Below are positions 30,980 to 41,051 of a stretch of 64,000 nt of DNA, piece after piece (within the stretch, counting starts at the first letter, position 1; each line of letters begins with the position of its first letter). The translations under genes were made by a program, and so were the position numbers. Source of the stretch: Rhizophagus clarus (Eukaryota; Glomeromycota; Glomeromycetes; Glomerales; Glomeraceae). The notes under the pieces were generated by a model, which made no database searches, had not been told where the DNA came from, and worked only from the letters and a program-made list of their open reading frames with translations. Location: the NCBI GenBank assembly GCA_015698045.1, contig BLAL01000262.1:374501-438500 (forward strand), read 5' to 3'.

Positions 30980-31231
30980 AATTTTTCGTATGATTTAGAG
31001 GTGAGACTTATAGGTGTAATTTTTTTCGTATGACTTAATTTTTTTTGTATGACTTATAAAATTTTTCATATGACTTATTTGTCCTAATATTTGGTAATAG
31101 AAATGGCTTTAGAATAGTTTCTTGCATATCGAAAAATTACTTATATGCTAAAATATAGTAGAATAATATTTAGAACTCTTTCCTGTTATCCATTTTTCGT
31201 ATGACTTAGCTTCACTAAGTCATACGAAAAA
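30980..31231. repeat. Direct repeats of TTTTTCGTATGACTTA and a 17 bp hairpin of the same motif
   Basis: Direct copies lie near 30981, 31021, 31041 and 31062. A perfect inverted pair, TTTTTCGTATGACTTAG (31193-31209) and its complement (31215-31231), has a 5 nt loop. In element C the homologous place has the same layout with a different motif. Confidence 0.8.
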
Positions 31232-31316
31232 ATTTTTGATTTTATCAATGAATCAGCTTTAGAATTAAATCTAGGATAACATAAAATCTGATATGCAAAA
31301 TGAGCTTGCATTTGCA

Positions 31317-31360
31317 GCCTGCGAGCACACTCAGACACTTTGGTCCTTGGTGCTCTTGGC
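31317..31360 (+). other. Conserved-loop stem-loop, copy B
   Basis: The stem GAGCAC (31323-31328) pairs with GTGCTC (31350-31355), extended across a small internal loop by GCC/GGC. The loop has CTCAGACACTT and GTCCT. Copy C has the same loop words on a completely different stem (38517-38561), so the pairing covaries. Confidence 0.6.
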
Positions 31361-31671
31361 CTTTTTTAAAGTCAAGCAATATAGCATACTTTTTTGTTAT
31401 ATTATTTGAGATTAAAAATTGGCCAGCGCATTAACAAAAATAGTGTTCTTCTTTATCTTGTAAACAAAAAATTTGTGCAAGATGGGTATGTTAACAGGAT
31501 TTGAGCTCAGCTTGATCTTAAGTCTGAATTCGATATTAGATTTCGATATGTTTCCTAAGGTTGCAAACAAATTTGGATCTCAAAAAGATTACATAAACTT
31601 CGTATATCAGGAAATAAGCCGGGAGAGGCTTACACTAAATATACCTATACGGAAATCTGACCCCAGAACCC
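31361..31671. other. Non-coding segment shared by elements B and C
   Basis: Includes AAGCAATATAGCATACTTTTTTG and extends to CCCCCATTTTGTTCTATATG. It is homologous to 38573-38890. A frame at 31473-31680 is open here but broken in C, so I do not call it a gene. Confidence 0.4.
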
Positions 31672-32503
31672 CCATTTTGTTCTATATGATGAGAAGAAGT
31701 TTCTCAAGAAAATACGTAGTCCAAATATCAAGTATGGCAGACCACTTGGAGATACACTAGTAGGCGCCCATATGGGAAAGGCAAGTGTAGTTCTCAACAA
31801 GCCTATCATAGTTGGAGCATCCGTTTTGGGACTCAGCAAGCTCCTAATGTACCGCTTCTGGTATAACTATGTAAAGGAAAAATATGGGGATAAGGCTAGA
31901 CTTGGATATATGGATACTGATTCCTTTATATTTATGGTTGAGACTGAAGATATCTATAATGATATGGCAGAGCGACCAGACATCTTTGATCTTAATGATT
32001 CGAAAACTATTGGGCTTTTCAAAGATGAGATTCCAGGAAATGTGATTACTGAGTCATTTCACATCTGGGCAAAATCATACCACTACGTCTTGGCTGATAA
32101 ATCCACAAAGTCAAAGCATAAAGGGGTCAGCAAGAAGGGTATGAATGAAATGGTAGAGAACACATATCCCGAAAGTAAATCCCCATTAACTCAAGTATAT
32201 CGGGATTGTCTATTCCAGAAAAAGGTATTCTATGCCAAGAATATAGGATTCCGATCAAAAGATCATATTATATCTTTGGTCGAGTCTGAAAAGAAGGCTC
32301 TCTGTCCCATAGATACTAAGCACTGGATATTATCAGATGGGATAACTACTTTACCATATAGGCATTGGTGTATTATGATTTATAAGAATATGGTTAAAGA
32401 TGGTATCCCCCATGAAGAGGCCGAAAAAAGAGCTATGAGGGCCAAGCTCCTGAAGAAATATCTAAACGAATGTGTGTCTCACATATCTAGCCTTCAGGCA
32501 TAA
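31672..32503 (+). pseudogene. C-terminal part of a Polinton-type family B DNA polymerase (element B)
   Basis: An open frame from about 31672 to the TAA at 32501, with one TAG near 31760. It shows YDEKKFLKKIRSP, VGASVLGLSKLLMYRFWYNY, motif C as GYMDTDSFIF (about 31905) and the downstream DSKTIGLFKDE and HWILSDGITTLPYRHW segments. It corresponds to the last third of polymerase A, from just after motif B. Exonuclease, zinc domain and motif A are absent, so it cannot be active alone. The 5' boundary coincides with the end of the sequence shared with C. Confidence 0.8.
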
Positions 32504-32599
32504 GCTAGATAGTGATGTGTAGTCAAATCACATACATTATTATATTATTTTTTTTTCTTCCTATTAATTAGACTAACTTCCGCAGTACCGAAAGTAAGA

Positions 32600-32806
32600 A
32601 TGGAAAGTAAGCGCCAAGTCAAAAAGATCCCAGAGGGACCAAGTAAAAAAGATTTATCCAATAATTTACCTAGCGATCTGGAGGAGCTAACCAAAGTATT
32701 TGAAAAAAATTTGGAGGGACTAGAAAACCTTGTAAAATTGTTTAAAAGCGATGTGAATAAAATGTTTGATAATTCTGATCCCAATTTTCCTAAGCAGATC
32801 GAATAA
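32600..32806 (+). CDS. Small helical protein, paralogue of 9599-9841
   Basis: A 68-residue intact frame starting MESKRQVKK. The central helix LEGLENLVKLFKSDVNKMF corresponds to LDKLEDMINLIKSDLKK in the element A paralogue. It lies 96 bp after the polymerase fragment on the same strand. Function unknown. Confidence 0.5.
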   Translation: MESKRQVKKIPEGPSKKDLSNNLPSDLEELTKVFEKNLEGLENLVKLFKSDVNKMFDNSDPNFPKQIE

Positions 32807-32987
32807 ATAAAATCATGAGGGATCTGCAAACTAATCCTTTCTTCTCATTATAGTTCCTGGAACATTCCTAGAACTATCGAGGAACTGGCAGGAAACTGGG
32901 GAGATACTGAATTTTGGGCTAAGAAATGGGAAAAAGCAAAGGATAGTATAAGTATTCGAAAAAAAAATATACTTTCTGGATGCCTGT

Positions 32988-33266
32988 CTAAGCTAGTAAC
33001 AGACAAATAGGCACCATATTTTTTTTATTAAACTGATCACTAATCTGATTACTTGCAAAATTAACCTGATCACTTGTTGGACTAACCCGCTCACTTGCTA
33101 GACTAACCTGATCACTTGTTGGACTAACCCGCTCACTTGCTAGACTAATCTGATCAATTGCTTGACTAGCCTGTTTACTGCACATATTTTTTAATCTTAG
33201 ATGACGTTTAAGAATAGATGGATAGCAAAACTCTTTGAAGCAATACTGACAAGTTCGATCAGCTAG
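32988..33266 (-). CDS. Zinc-finger tail in the -1 frame of the protease (element C)
   Basis: Entered from the protease frame at the heptamer A AAA AAC (33272-33266). The finger is CQYCFKEF, then ILKRHLRLKNMC, with the same C-x2-C to H spacing as copy A. It is followed by two copies of a 14-residue repeat (SLASERVSPTSDQV) and the terminal VPICLLLA. The frame is fully open to 32988. Conservation with 8194-8388 supports translation through frameshifting. Confidence 0.6.
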   Translation of the reverse strand, partial: LADRTCQYCFKEFCYPSILKRHLRLKNMCSKQASQAIDQISLASERVSPTSDQVSLASERVSPTSDQVNFASNQISDQFNKKNMVPICLLLA

Positions 33267-34225
33267 TTTTTTTTTACAGGTTTTGGCTCTTTTCCTACAG
33301 TAAAAACATTACGCTGAGATTTGTGAACAGATAGGGGGATGGTAATAGTCTTTCCATTTTGAGTTGCCTTGAATTCCCACTTTACTAAGGGTTTCCATCC
33401 TGCACGATACTGCCATTGAGTTCCAAGAATAAATAGGGATAATTCTTTTCCATTATCATCATATTCTGTAGGAACGACAGAGAATTCATCTGAAATGGTG
33501 TCTCTATTTTCTCCATCCTCAATAGTTACAGGAACACTATTAACTATACCAAGAGAATGGGACTTACTTGCAACTCCATTAAGTCTATGAAACTTTTTCT
33601 TATCTATTTTTAGACCCAAATGCTTTGCAATATTTTCTGAGACTATTGATGAGTCTGATCTACTATCAATCATTGCATATGGTATAGTCACGCTCCCCAC
33701 CTTACAGGAGATGGTCGCAACATTATCAGCATTTTTTATTTGTAAAAAATTTATCTCCAAGGGCTTTGGCCAATATATGTGACTATTTTTTTTTTGAGCT
33801 GATGCATAAGCCTTAATAGCATCATCTAACCGAATGCTTTCTGGTATAATATAACTAGAAAAAGCAGTATTAATTTCCTTAATTTTAGACGAATCAGCCA
33901 TAACTATATCGGGTCCTTTTGGGATCTCTTCTTTCAGACTGGAAGCATTTGGAATAGATTCATTATTGGGAACTTGTAAAAGAGGCTTCTGCTCACTATT
34001 TACTGCCTGCAATAGTGGAAATAAGATGTCTTCGAATTTACTTGCAACAATTCTCCATGCTGATTCCCTTCTTTTAACCGTATCATTTGGCATACTAGTA
34101 TTCAAGCAATGGTCTTTTATTTTGGGAAATATCATATTAATAAATTTCGAAATTTCTATAAGAATCTCTCTAGGACAATGAGGGACTAATGATGCTATTG
34201 AAGATTTTAAGGCTATTTGAAACAT
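33263..34225 (-). CDS. Retropepsin-like aspartic protease region (element C), catalytic Gly changed
   Basis: A 320-codon open frame with the linker (MFQIALKSSIASLVPHCPRE), an uninterrupted join to the protease (an A10 run where copy A has A9), and the catalytic region YAMIDSRSDSSIV. The family signature is Asp-Ser/Thr-Gly; here Gly is Arg, so activity is doubtful. The C-terminus FILGTQWQYRAGW and the final EPKPVKKN before TAG match copy A. It is linked to the Gag-like gene upstream at an A8 run (34319-34326), one base short compared with A and B. Confidence 0.75.
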   Translation of the reverse strand: MFQIALKSSIASLVPHCPREILIEISKFINMIFPKIKDHCLNTSMPNDTVKRRESAWRIVASKFEDILFPLLQAVNSEQKPLLQVPNNESIPNASSLKEEIPKGPDIVMADSSKIKEINTAFSSYIIPESIRLDDAIKAYASAQKKNSHIYWPKPLEINFLQIKNADNVATISCKVGSVTIPYAMIDSRSDSSIVSENIAKHLGLKIDKKKFHRLNGVASKSHSLGIVNSVPVTIEDGENRDTISDEFSVVPTEYDDNGKELSLFILGTQWQYRAGWKPLVKWEFKATQNGKTITIPLSVHKSQRNVFTVGKEPKPVKKN

Positions 34226-34318
34226 ATAATTTGCAGCTGTGTCTATATTGCTAGTATGAGATTTGGAAGTAGGGGACTTCTTGGTACTCTTTTTTATTGG
34301 TACTCCACTTCATACCAC

Positions 34319-36312
34319 TTTTTTTTACAGCATAGCAGTTTTGGGATTCGTCAGCATCAATATATTCATCATCTTCTTCTACTTCCTCTTCTTCAGAATC
34401 CTCTATATATTCTTCTATGTATTCTTCTTCAGAGTCTTCAGGATCTTCTTCCTCATTTTGATATACATAATTAACTTTCTTAGTTCGCTTAAGTCTAGGA
34501 CAATTAATTTTTGTATGACCAGCCTTTCCACATGCTGAACAATGTCAGGTTTGCTTTGCAGATGCTTTTGGCACTACCTTTCTAACAACTTTCTTTGTGG
34601 CATAGGCACTTCTGGGTGTAAAGGGACTCTTTCTAACATGAGCTGTTTGACCTCCTAATCTCTTTTTAAGTTCTTTATAAATAAAATTTTCTAATGTTGC
34701 ATCATCTGTTCCTATTCCTGTATAAGCCAAATCTCTTGCTAGACGAATTTTAAAATCATCTTTATGTGGTTGAGCTGTATAATTAACTGGTATGAGCTTG
34801 TATTCTTTTACCTGCACTTTCATGCCATATATTACACAAGTCTGTAAAAAATGCAATGACTGTAGCAGGATTAGCAATTCTAATTCTCATTTCTAAATCA
34901 GAAGGCAATTGATTAAATAGATAAGGTAAGGCATTAGCATCTGGCATTGCTTGTACTAGTGGTTTGATTCGTTTTTCATAACTATCTGGAGTATCTGTCT
35001 CTAAAAACTTTTCATTAACAAGAGCAAATATAGCACTTTGGTTAGTCCCTACCATAACTTCTCTATATCTTTCTCGCAACTAGTTTAGGAAGAGAGGTTC
35101 AGTATTAATAGCTGGATTACCTGTTGCATAAGGATCATTGGCAGGAACAGGTGCAAACCTACCTGTCATTTTATTTATCATAACTTGACATCTTGCAGCG
35201 GCATTAAAGGCAGCAACGGCTAAGGGATGTGCCATCTCATTTATATTTCTAAGCTTTTGATAATATACGTCTGGTGGTTCCTGCCCATCATAATTGGGTA
35301 ATTGTGCAAATAATGGTGCTAATGTATGCATGAAATCTTGTATTGTAGCCATATTTCCTGGAAGATTGTTTTGTAAATTCAAAATAATTTGTTGTGAATT
35401 TAATTCCCTACCCTTCCATTTTTGGTATCTATTAAATACAAAAGCCCGATTGAATTCTGCTAAGTCTGCCTCAGCTTTGCGTCTCTGATTTATTAGCTAA
35501 AGGATGGCTTTTTCTCCTATTAATACATTTATTCGGTTTTGCTTTCTTAAGGCTATTCTTTGACTATTAGTTTGCCTATCTTGAGCTACTTGCCACCAAC
35601 ATCGACGCTCATTTACCTCATTATTATATGCTAAAGTTAATAATCGATCTCTTTGAAGACTATCATTTCTAGTATTTGTTAATTCATTCATAAGGCCATT
35701 GATTCGATCATTAGCTATATGGTATAAACCTTGCATGTTAATAGCATCTTGAGCATGTCTTTGCATAAGTTCACGAGCAGTTGTTAATAAAATTCGTATA
35801 CCATTTAATGTATTTTTAGGGTTAAATAATGTAGTTCCATCAATATATGCCTCTACCCGATCTAGTGCTATAGCAATATTTATTAAAATATCAGGTATGG
35901 CCATATTTTCTTTCTCTGGTCGTTCTTCTTCTTTAGAATGTTTATTACTAGTATTTTGAAAATGTAATATCTTGAGAATTTGACTTTTAAGCTTTTCTAC
36001 TGTTTCTTCTAGCAGAATGATTCGGTTATCTTGAGTGATTAATGCCTCTTCCTTTAGCTTTAAATGATCCTGACATTTTTTGAGATTAAGTAAGATAGAT
36101 TGATATTTTGCTTTTAATCTATCTATCTCATCCTCATGAGATATGAGATTTTTCTCAAGATATTTTATATATAGCTCATATCGCTCTAGATCATTTATAA
36201 GCTTACGAATCTTTTCCTTATTTCTAATGGTAGTAGTTTCCTCTTTTGTCAACTTTATCCGCAATTCTAAATTGCTATCTAATAAATCAATTTATGCCTG
36301 TTCAACTCCCAT
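34319..36312 (-). pseudogene. Gag-like protein (element C), several stops
   Basis: Starts at ATG 36312 (MGVEQA then TAA where a paralogue has an open codon). Coiled coil, LLTLAYNNEVNER, capsid-like region (NEKFLETDTPDSYEK), TAHVRKSPFTPRSAYATKK, knuckle (CSACGKAGHTKINC) and acidic tail are all recognisable. Breaks include a TAG near 35080, a frame change near 34790, a TGA at 34545 shared with copy B, and the A8 run before the protease. Its start overlaps integrase C by 19 bp. Confidence 0.75.
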
Positions 36313-37429
36313 TGTTACCTATTATTTCTATAGATTCTGGTGAAGCTCAAAATCTTGATATTTCTATTGCTTTGAAAAAGATTTATTATCAGCCTATTGG
36401 TTATTATCGAAATGCTAAAAAATTACATGAAGCTTCTCTAAAAGCTGGGTATGATTTTAGTTTAGATGAAGTGGAGGACTGGCTTGAGAGATAAGCTATA
36501 CACCAAATACATAAGCCTCATCCTAAATATATCCCTCGTGCAAGTTTTACCTCTATTACTACTCCCAATGAAGTCCATCAGGCAGATGTTCTTTACATGC
36601 CCTATGACAAAGTAGGACGAGTTACCAATCTTTTTTGCCTTAATATGATTGATGTGGCTTCGAGATATAAAGCCTCTATTCCTATTAGTGCATATAGTGT
36701 TAAGGATAGGCAGGGAATCTTAATTTCTGCTACTATTGCTCGATCACTTGAGAAAATCTATGATGATCCTGAATGTCCTTTGGTCTGGCCAAAATTATTA
36801 ATTACTGATAGAGGATCAGAGTTTAAAGGTGATTGTGAGAAATTAATGAAAGAGCATGGCGTAAAAATTCAGAAGGCCAAATCTAAGCATACTATGGGTA
36901 TTGTTGAAAGGTATAATCGCACCTTAGTTGAAAAGCTATTTCATTCCTAGGATGCTTCTGATCTCTTGACTTTAGATAGACGATCTAGGGCTTGGGTAAA
37001 GAATTTGCCGATAGTTGTTGAGAACATTAATAATTCTATCACATGTCAGCTTGGTATTTCTCCTGTTGATGCAATAAAGGAAAAAGAGGTTTTTGCTAAG
37101 CCTTCTTACCTTCGGGATGGTCCTATAGGCTTTGATGAGAAAAAGCTTTCTAGCGATATATAGTAAGATATTTGTTGTATCCTATTGATTTAGAGGATGG
37201 GAGGCGTCATGCTGGTGATTTGAATTGGTCTCCACATATTTATCATATCCAACAATCTATGGTACAAAAAAATCAGCCGGTCCTGTACTGGCTGGAAGAA
37301 GTCCCCTTTGGACTAACTGATGATGATGATTATGTAGTTAAACATCCTAAAAGATCTTTTGTGCGAGAAGAGTTAATGGTTATTCCCTTTGATACTGAAT
37401 TGCCTCCCCAGTGGGTGCTCACGAATTAA
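36294..37429 (+). pseudogene. Polinton-type integrase, copy C, broken
   Basis: Homologous to copy B from ATG 36294 (MPVQLPLLP). Breaks are a TAA after DWLER (about 36493; CAA in copy B), a TAG after EKLFHS (about 36948) and a one-base deletion near 37155. The catalytic Asp (LITDRGSEFKG) and Glu (MGIVERYNRTL) are still present. It ends at TAA 37427, 4 bp before the stop of the convergent helical gene. Confidence 0.85.
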
Positions 37430-37433
37430 ATCT

Positions 37434-37817
37434 CTAAAGTGATGATAAGAAGTCTTCTGTCTCTTTATCAACTTGTTTATCGGTAATAAAATAATCCTTG
37501 GCTAATTTATAGTATAATTTATATAGTTCCTTGATTGTATTAAGAATCTTTGGATCCTTCCCGTAGAATTCTTTGTAGTCATCTTCAACTTTATTATATT
37601 TTGCTTCATTAGGAAATATGGTCATGGCTAGTTTGAGAACATATTCTTGGGGATCCTCTGCCTGACGTAATTTTTTGATTCGTTCTTTATATGATTGCAT
37701 GAATTTACCATCTTTTGGCCTTCTATAGTAGATGCCTGCCTTGACTACATTTATTAATGCCTGTTCGATTTCTTGATATGTAGGCTTGGTATTAGTTAAT
37801 TGAATTTGTGTACTCAT
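37434..37817 (-). CDS. Small helical protein, intact copy C
   Basis: 127 residues from ATG 37817. Helices are separated by the basic segment YYRRPKDGKFMQSYKERIKK and the motif LAMTIFPNE; the C-terminal helix is acidic (DKQVDKETEDFLSSL). This is the reference copy for the family. It is divergent from the Cys/His-rich gene at 37914 (96 bp between starts) and convergent with the integrase. No known family recognised. Confidence 0.7.
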   Translation of the reverse strand: MSTQIQLTNTKPTYQEIEQALINVVKAGIYYRRPKDGKFMQSYKERIKKLRQAEDPQEYVLKLAMTIFPNEAKYNKVEDDYKEFYGKDPKILNTIKELYKLYYKLAKDYFITDKQVDKETEDFLSSL

Positions 37818-37913
37818 TGTGTAAAAGTATTTGGTTTATTATATGTTACTTATATAAACTTTTTATTTTAAATTATTATTTATTATTTAGTATAAGAAAA
37901 AAATATTTACATT

Positions 37914-38168
37914 ATGTATGGTGAATATACTTGTCTATTTATTCGTTACTCTGGTGAAATTTGTGGAAGATCTTGCATGCGTAAAGATGGGTGCTCAATT
38001 CATTGGAAATATGTTCAAAAATTAGCTAATAAACAACATGTTCCTTGTAGTGAATGTGAAAGATTTACTAGATCATATTCTGGTCGATGTCCAGCTCATA
38101 TAAAAGGGTTTTATGTCTCTAAACACTATCAGAGGTTGCGCTCTAGGGCTTTTCAGAATGTTAGCTAA
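37914..38168 (+). CDS. Small Cys/His-rich protein, intact copy C
   Basis: 84 residues (MYGEYTCLFIRYSGEICGRS). Same layout as copy B: Cys, Cys-x-RKDGC-x3-HW, PCSECERFTRS, RCPAH, then a basic aromatic tail. Its sequence differs from copy B much more than the neighbouring integrase does. The downstream repeated motif also differs between B and C. Confidence 0.65.
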   Translation: MYGEYTCLFIRYSGEICGRSCMRKDGCSIHWKYVQKLANKQHVPCSECERFTRSYSGRCPAHIKGFYVSKHYQRLRSRAFQNVS

Positions 38169-38173
38169 GCTAT

Positions 38174-38427
38174 TAAAATTTTGGTACCTTGCGCCAGAAT
38201 TTTGGTATCCTTAATCTTTATATACCCAGAAATTTTGGTACCCCAGAGATAAGACTTTTTTTTTCGTATAACTTTTTGTCCCTGTATTTTGGTAAAGAAT
38301 TGGCTCTAGAATGATTTCCTGTATATCAAGAAATTATTGGTTTACTAGAATAGGTTCAATGGCCCTTTTGATTTACTTTCTATCATTCAAGATTTTGGTA
38401 CCCTCCTTTTAGTCATGGTACCAAAAT
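38174..38427. repeat. Direct repeats of AATTTTGGTACC and an 11 bp hairpin of the same motif
   Basis: Direct copies lie near 38176, 38198 and 38231, with a weaker one at 38285. The inverted pair ATTTTGGTACC (38392-38402) and GGTACCAAAAT (38417-38427) sits at the place homologous to the element B hairpin. Confidence 0.8.
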
Positions 38428-38516
38428 TTGATCTTTGTTTACAACTATAAATCAGTTTTTGAATTAATTCTAGTATAACATAAAAATATGGTATGCAAAT
38501 TATGCTTGAAAGGTTG

Positions 38517-38561
38517 AACCCTGAACACGCTCAGACACTTCAGTCCTCGGTATTCAGGGTT
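38517..38561 (+). other. Conserved-loop stem-loop, copy C
   Basis: The perfect 9 bp stem AACCCTGAA / TTCAGGGTT encloses a 27 nt loop with CTCAGACACTT and GTCCT, as in copy B. The stem sequences are unrelated between copies, but each pairs. Confidence 0.6.
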
Positions 38562-38572
38562 CTCCTGAGGGC

Positions 38573-38890
38573 AAGCAATATAGCATACTTTTTTCGTTAT
38601 ATTATTTGGAATTAAAATCAGGCCAGCACGTTAATAAAGATGGTGATCTCCTTTAACTTGAAAACTAAAAAATTGGGTAAAAGGATATGTTAACAAAATT
38701 TATGCCCCAGCCTGATTTAAAACTTAAATTCAATATTATATTTCGATATATTTTCTGGTCTTGAAAATAAATTTGGGGTTAAAAAAAGATTACATAAATT
38801 TTATATATCAGGAAATAAGCCAGGAGAGGCTTACACTAATTATACCTATTTGGAAAAATGGCCCTAGAACCCCCATTTTATTCTATATGC
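38573..38890. other. Non-coding end of element C
   Basis: Homologous to 31361-31684 up to CCCCCATTTTATTCTATATG. After about 38890 the sequence becomes the hAT fragment, while element B continues into the polymerase. This marks the truncation point of C. Confidence 0.5.
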
Positions 38891-39061
38891 AGGATCCACT
38901 CTTTTTATAAACTGTTTAAAACCTTCTCCTACAATTGTAGCAAATGGTCGCCCATCAGTAACCAGGGATAATTTGTGGTTCTTGTTCATCTGTAATATTA
39001 CTTGCCAAACATTTTGATGCGTGTAAAGATTCAGTGGAACTATTTGCACGTTTGGAGGCAT
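38890..39061 (-). pseudogene. hAT-type transposase fragment
   Basis: The frame ends with LVTDGRPFATIVGEGFKQFI and a following (V/L)DPAYR, the conserved PFx-V-x-GEGF-x-x-x(V/L)DP pattern of ZBED/hAT transposases. Only about 57 residues remain; the gene is cut at the element C junction. It lies 450 bp from a non-autonomous hAT-like element (39511-40286). Confidence 0.6.
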
Positions 39062-39502
39062 TATTTACGTTAAAAGAGTTTATTAATACTATAAGTAAAG
39101 AGTGTGAAAGAAAGAAACTTTCTTACTTGTTACAAAGAAAAATTAGCGAAGTTGCTATTTTAAGGGTTTATCACGTTTATTTAACCAATTTTATCATTAA
39201 AGCATGATTAATATTTTAATCAATTTATTTTATTCGAGTATTATATAATCGATTTTACGTGTTGCAAATTTATTCGATTATATGTTGATCGATTTTAATT
39301 TTTGAGTACTCAATACACAAAATCATTAGTCGAGTCACTTGACTTGATTGACCATGATCAATTTTGAATTGGTCAACTCAATTTCCTAGACTGTTGGTGA
39401 AATAATTGTCAGTGAAATAAACTGTATCCTAATATTATATTAGTAATATGCATCTACTATTATAACAGTCATAACTTATAAGTTCTATATAAACTTTCAC
39501 AT
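39062..39502. other. Non-coding stretch, no recognisable feature
   Basis: A/T-rich; includes scattered TTGGTGAAATAATTGTCAG-type words that recur at 39830-39930 and near 59.7-60.2 kb. No gene seen. Confidence 0.4.
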
Positions 39503-39510
39503 CAATGTGA

Positions 39511-40286
39511 CAGTGTTCGGTAATGACCTGGTCATTTGACCATTTTTCGAATTAGGAGTCATTTGGCCAAATGATACCCTATCATTTAGCATTTGTCATT
39601 TGACTGTCATTTGCATCATTTGTCATTTGGTCATTTGTCACTAAAATACAGAAAGACTATTGGACAATTTAATTACATCATCACATGATGTACAATCACA
39701 AAATCATAGTCGCCTAACTAATGCAAAAATTATTAATATTGTATGCATAAATAAAATTTCACATGCAAAAAATAGGTTCTATATGCAGTATATGAGTTAC
39801 AATTATTGCAAAATTTATTAGCTTTTATTGCTTTTGTTGATGAAATAAACCCATTGATGAAATAACTCTATTGATGAAATGATAATCGGTGAATAATAAT
39901 CTTGTCGGTAAATCACTATTGATGAGATTATTGATAGTAAGACAATTTTCATTAAATAAATGTAATATTATTTATAAAAAAAAATGGAGTTTATGATTAA
40001 ATAGATGTAAAAAAAATTATTTCTACCAATAAAAATAATAATAAATCACGTGATTCAACTCTCTTTCACTACTATTAAAACTTTTTTTATTACATATATT
40101 AAATAAATTTTGTTTTAACATTTTGTTTCTTTGTTTTAAAATAAACAAAATAATTAATAACAATTCCTGAAATATTTAATATTTTTCAAATGACTTAAAT
40201 GACTGATCATTTGAGTCCCAAATGACAAATGACAAATGACTTGTCATTTGAGTCATTTGTCATTTCAAATCATTTACCGAACACTG
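39511..40286. mobile_element. 776 bp non-autonomous hAT-like element
   Basis: The termini CAGTGTTCGGTAA and TTACCGAACACTG are perfect 13 bp inverted repeats. They are flanked by the exact 8 bp duplication CAATGTGA (39503-39510 and 40287-40294), and 8 bp with a CAGTG start is the hAT signature. Subterminal blocks are rich in CATTTG/CAAATG words (TCATTTGACC and relatives), typical of transposase-binding subterminal repeats. No ORF. Confidence 0.92.
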
Positions 40287-40294
40287 CAATGTGA

Positions 40295-41051
40295 CTAGTA
40301 ATTAGTAAATTTATTTCCTTCATATATATTACCGTTTTCATTGCAATATACGCTCATATAAACACTTGTGAAATTATGTTTATGCCAAAATATTATATAG
40401 ACTCCTTTTTAGTGATTGAGTATTTTAAGAGTCCAATCAAAATATTCTTCTAGTTGAAGTGGCGAGAAGGTGCTGCAATATAAAAATAACAACAATAACT
40501 CGATTTCTGATCAATCCGTCACTTTATTGCTTAATCATAATCATCAGCAAACCAACAATGCCTTTTTCTTTTTATAATACGGTACTGCCTCATGACTTCA
40601 AATCCTATTGACAGATGAAACCAATTTGTGAGATACTAGCAAGCAGTTATTGATATACATTTCTGGAGTATCACACACTCCCAAGTCTTAACCGATATCC
40701 TTTACTTGTAATAATGTTAGCAGTGCAATAGTAACAAAGGAAAGTTCTCCATCTATATTATTATAAGGTTGGCATGAAACGTTTTCCATTTTCTATTTTT
40801 CCTATTAAGCTTCATAGACTTCTTGGTCCCAAAGCTAGAGAGACTTGGTCTTTGACAATATTTCTAACTCTTTTTGATTTCCACCTCACTCAACAACTTG
40901 AAACACGAAAAATTTAAAATATGAGAAAATATGAGAAAGAATAAGAATTTGTTTTTTAAATAGATTGTTCATATTTGAGTGAAACAAACAGGTAAAAAAT
41001 TTTTTTTATGACTTCACCATATTTAAGGACAACGTGGAAAAGTGTACAAGA
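40295..41051. other. Non-coding stretch, no recognisable feature
   Basis: Contains no credible ORF, RNA gene or repeat that I could recognise. Confidence 0.4.

Noticed and set aside
25490-38890. Elements B and C as LTR retrotransposons
   Set aside because: No reverse transcriptase or RNase H, no direct terminal repeats seen, integrase on the opposite strand to Gag, and the integrase is of Polinton type.
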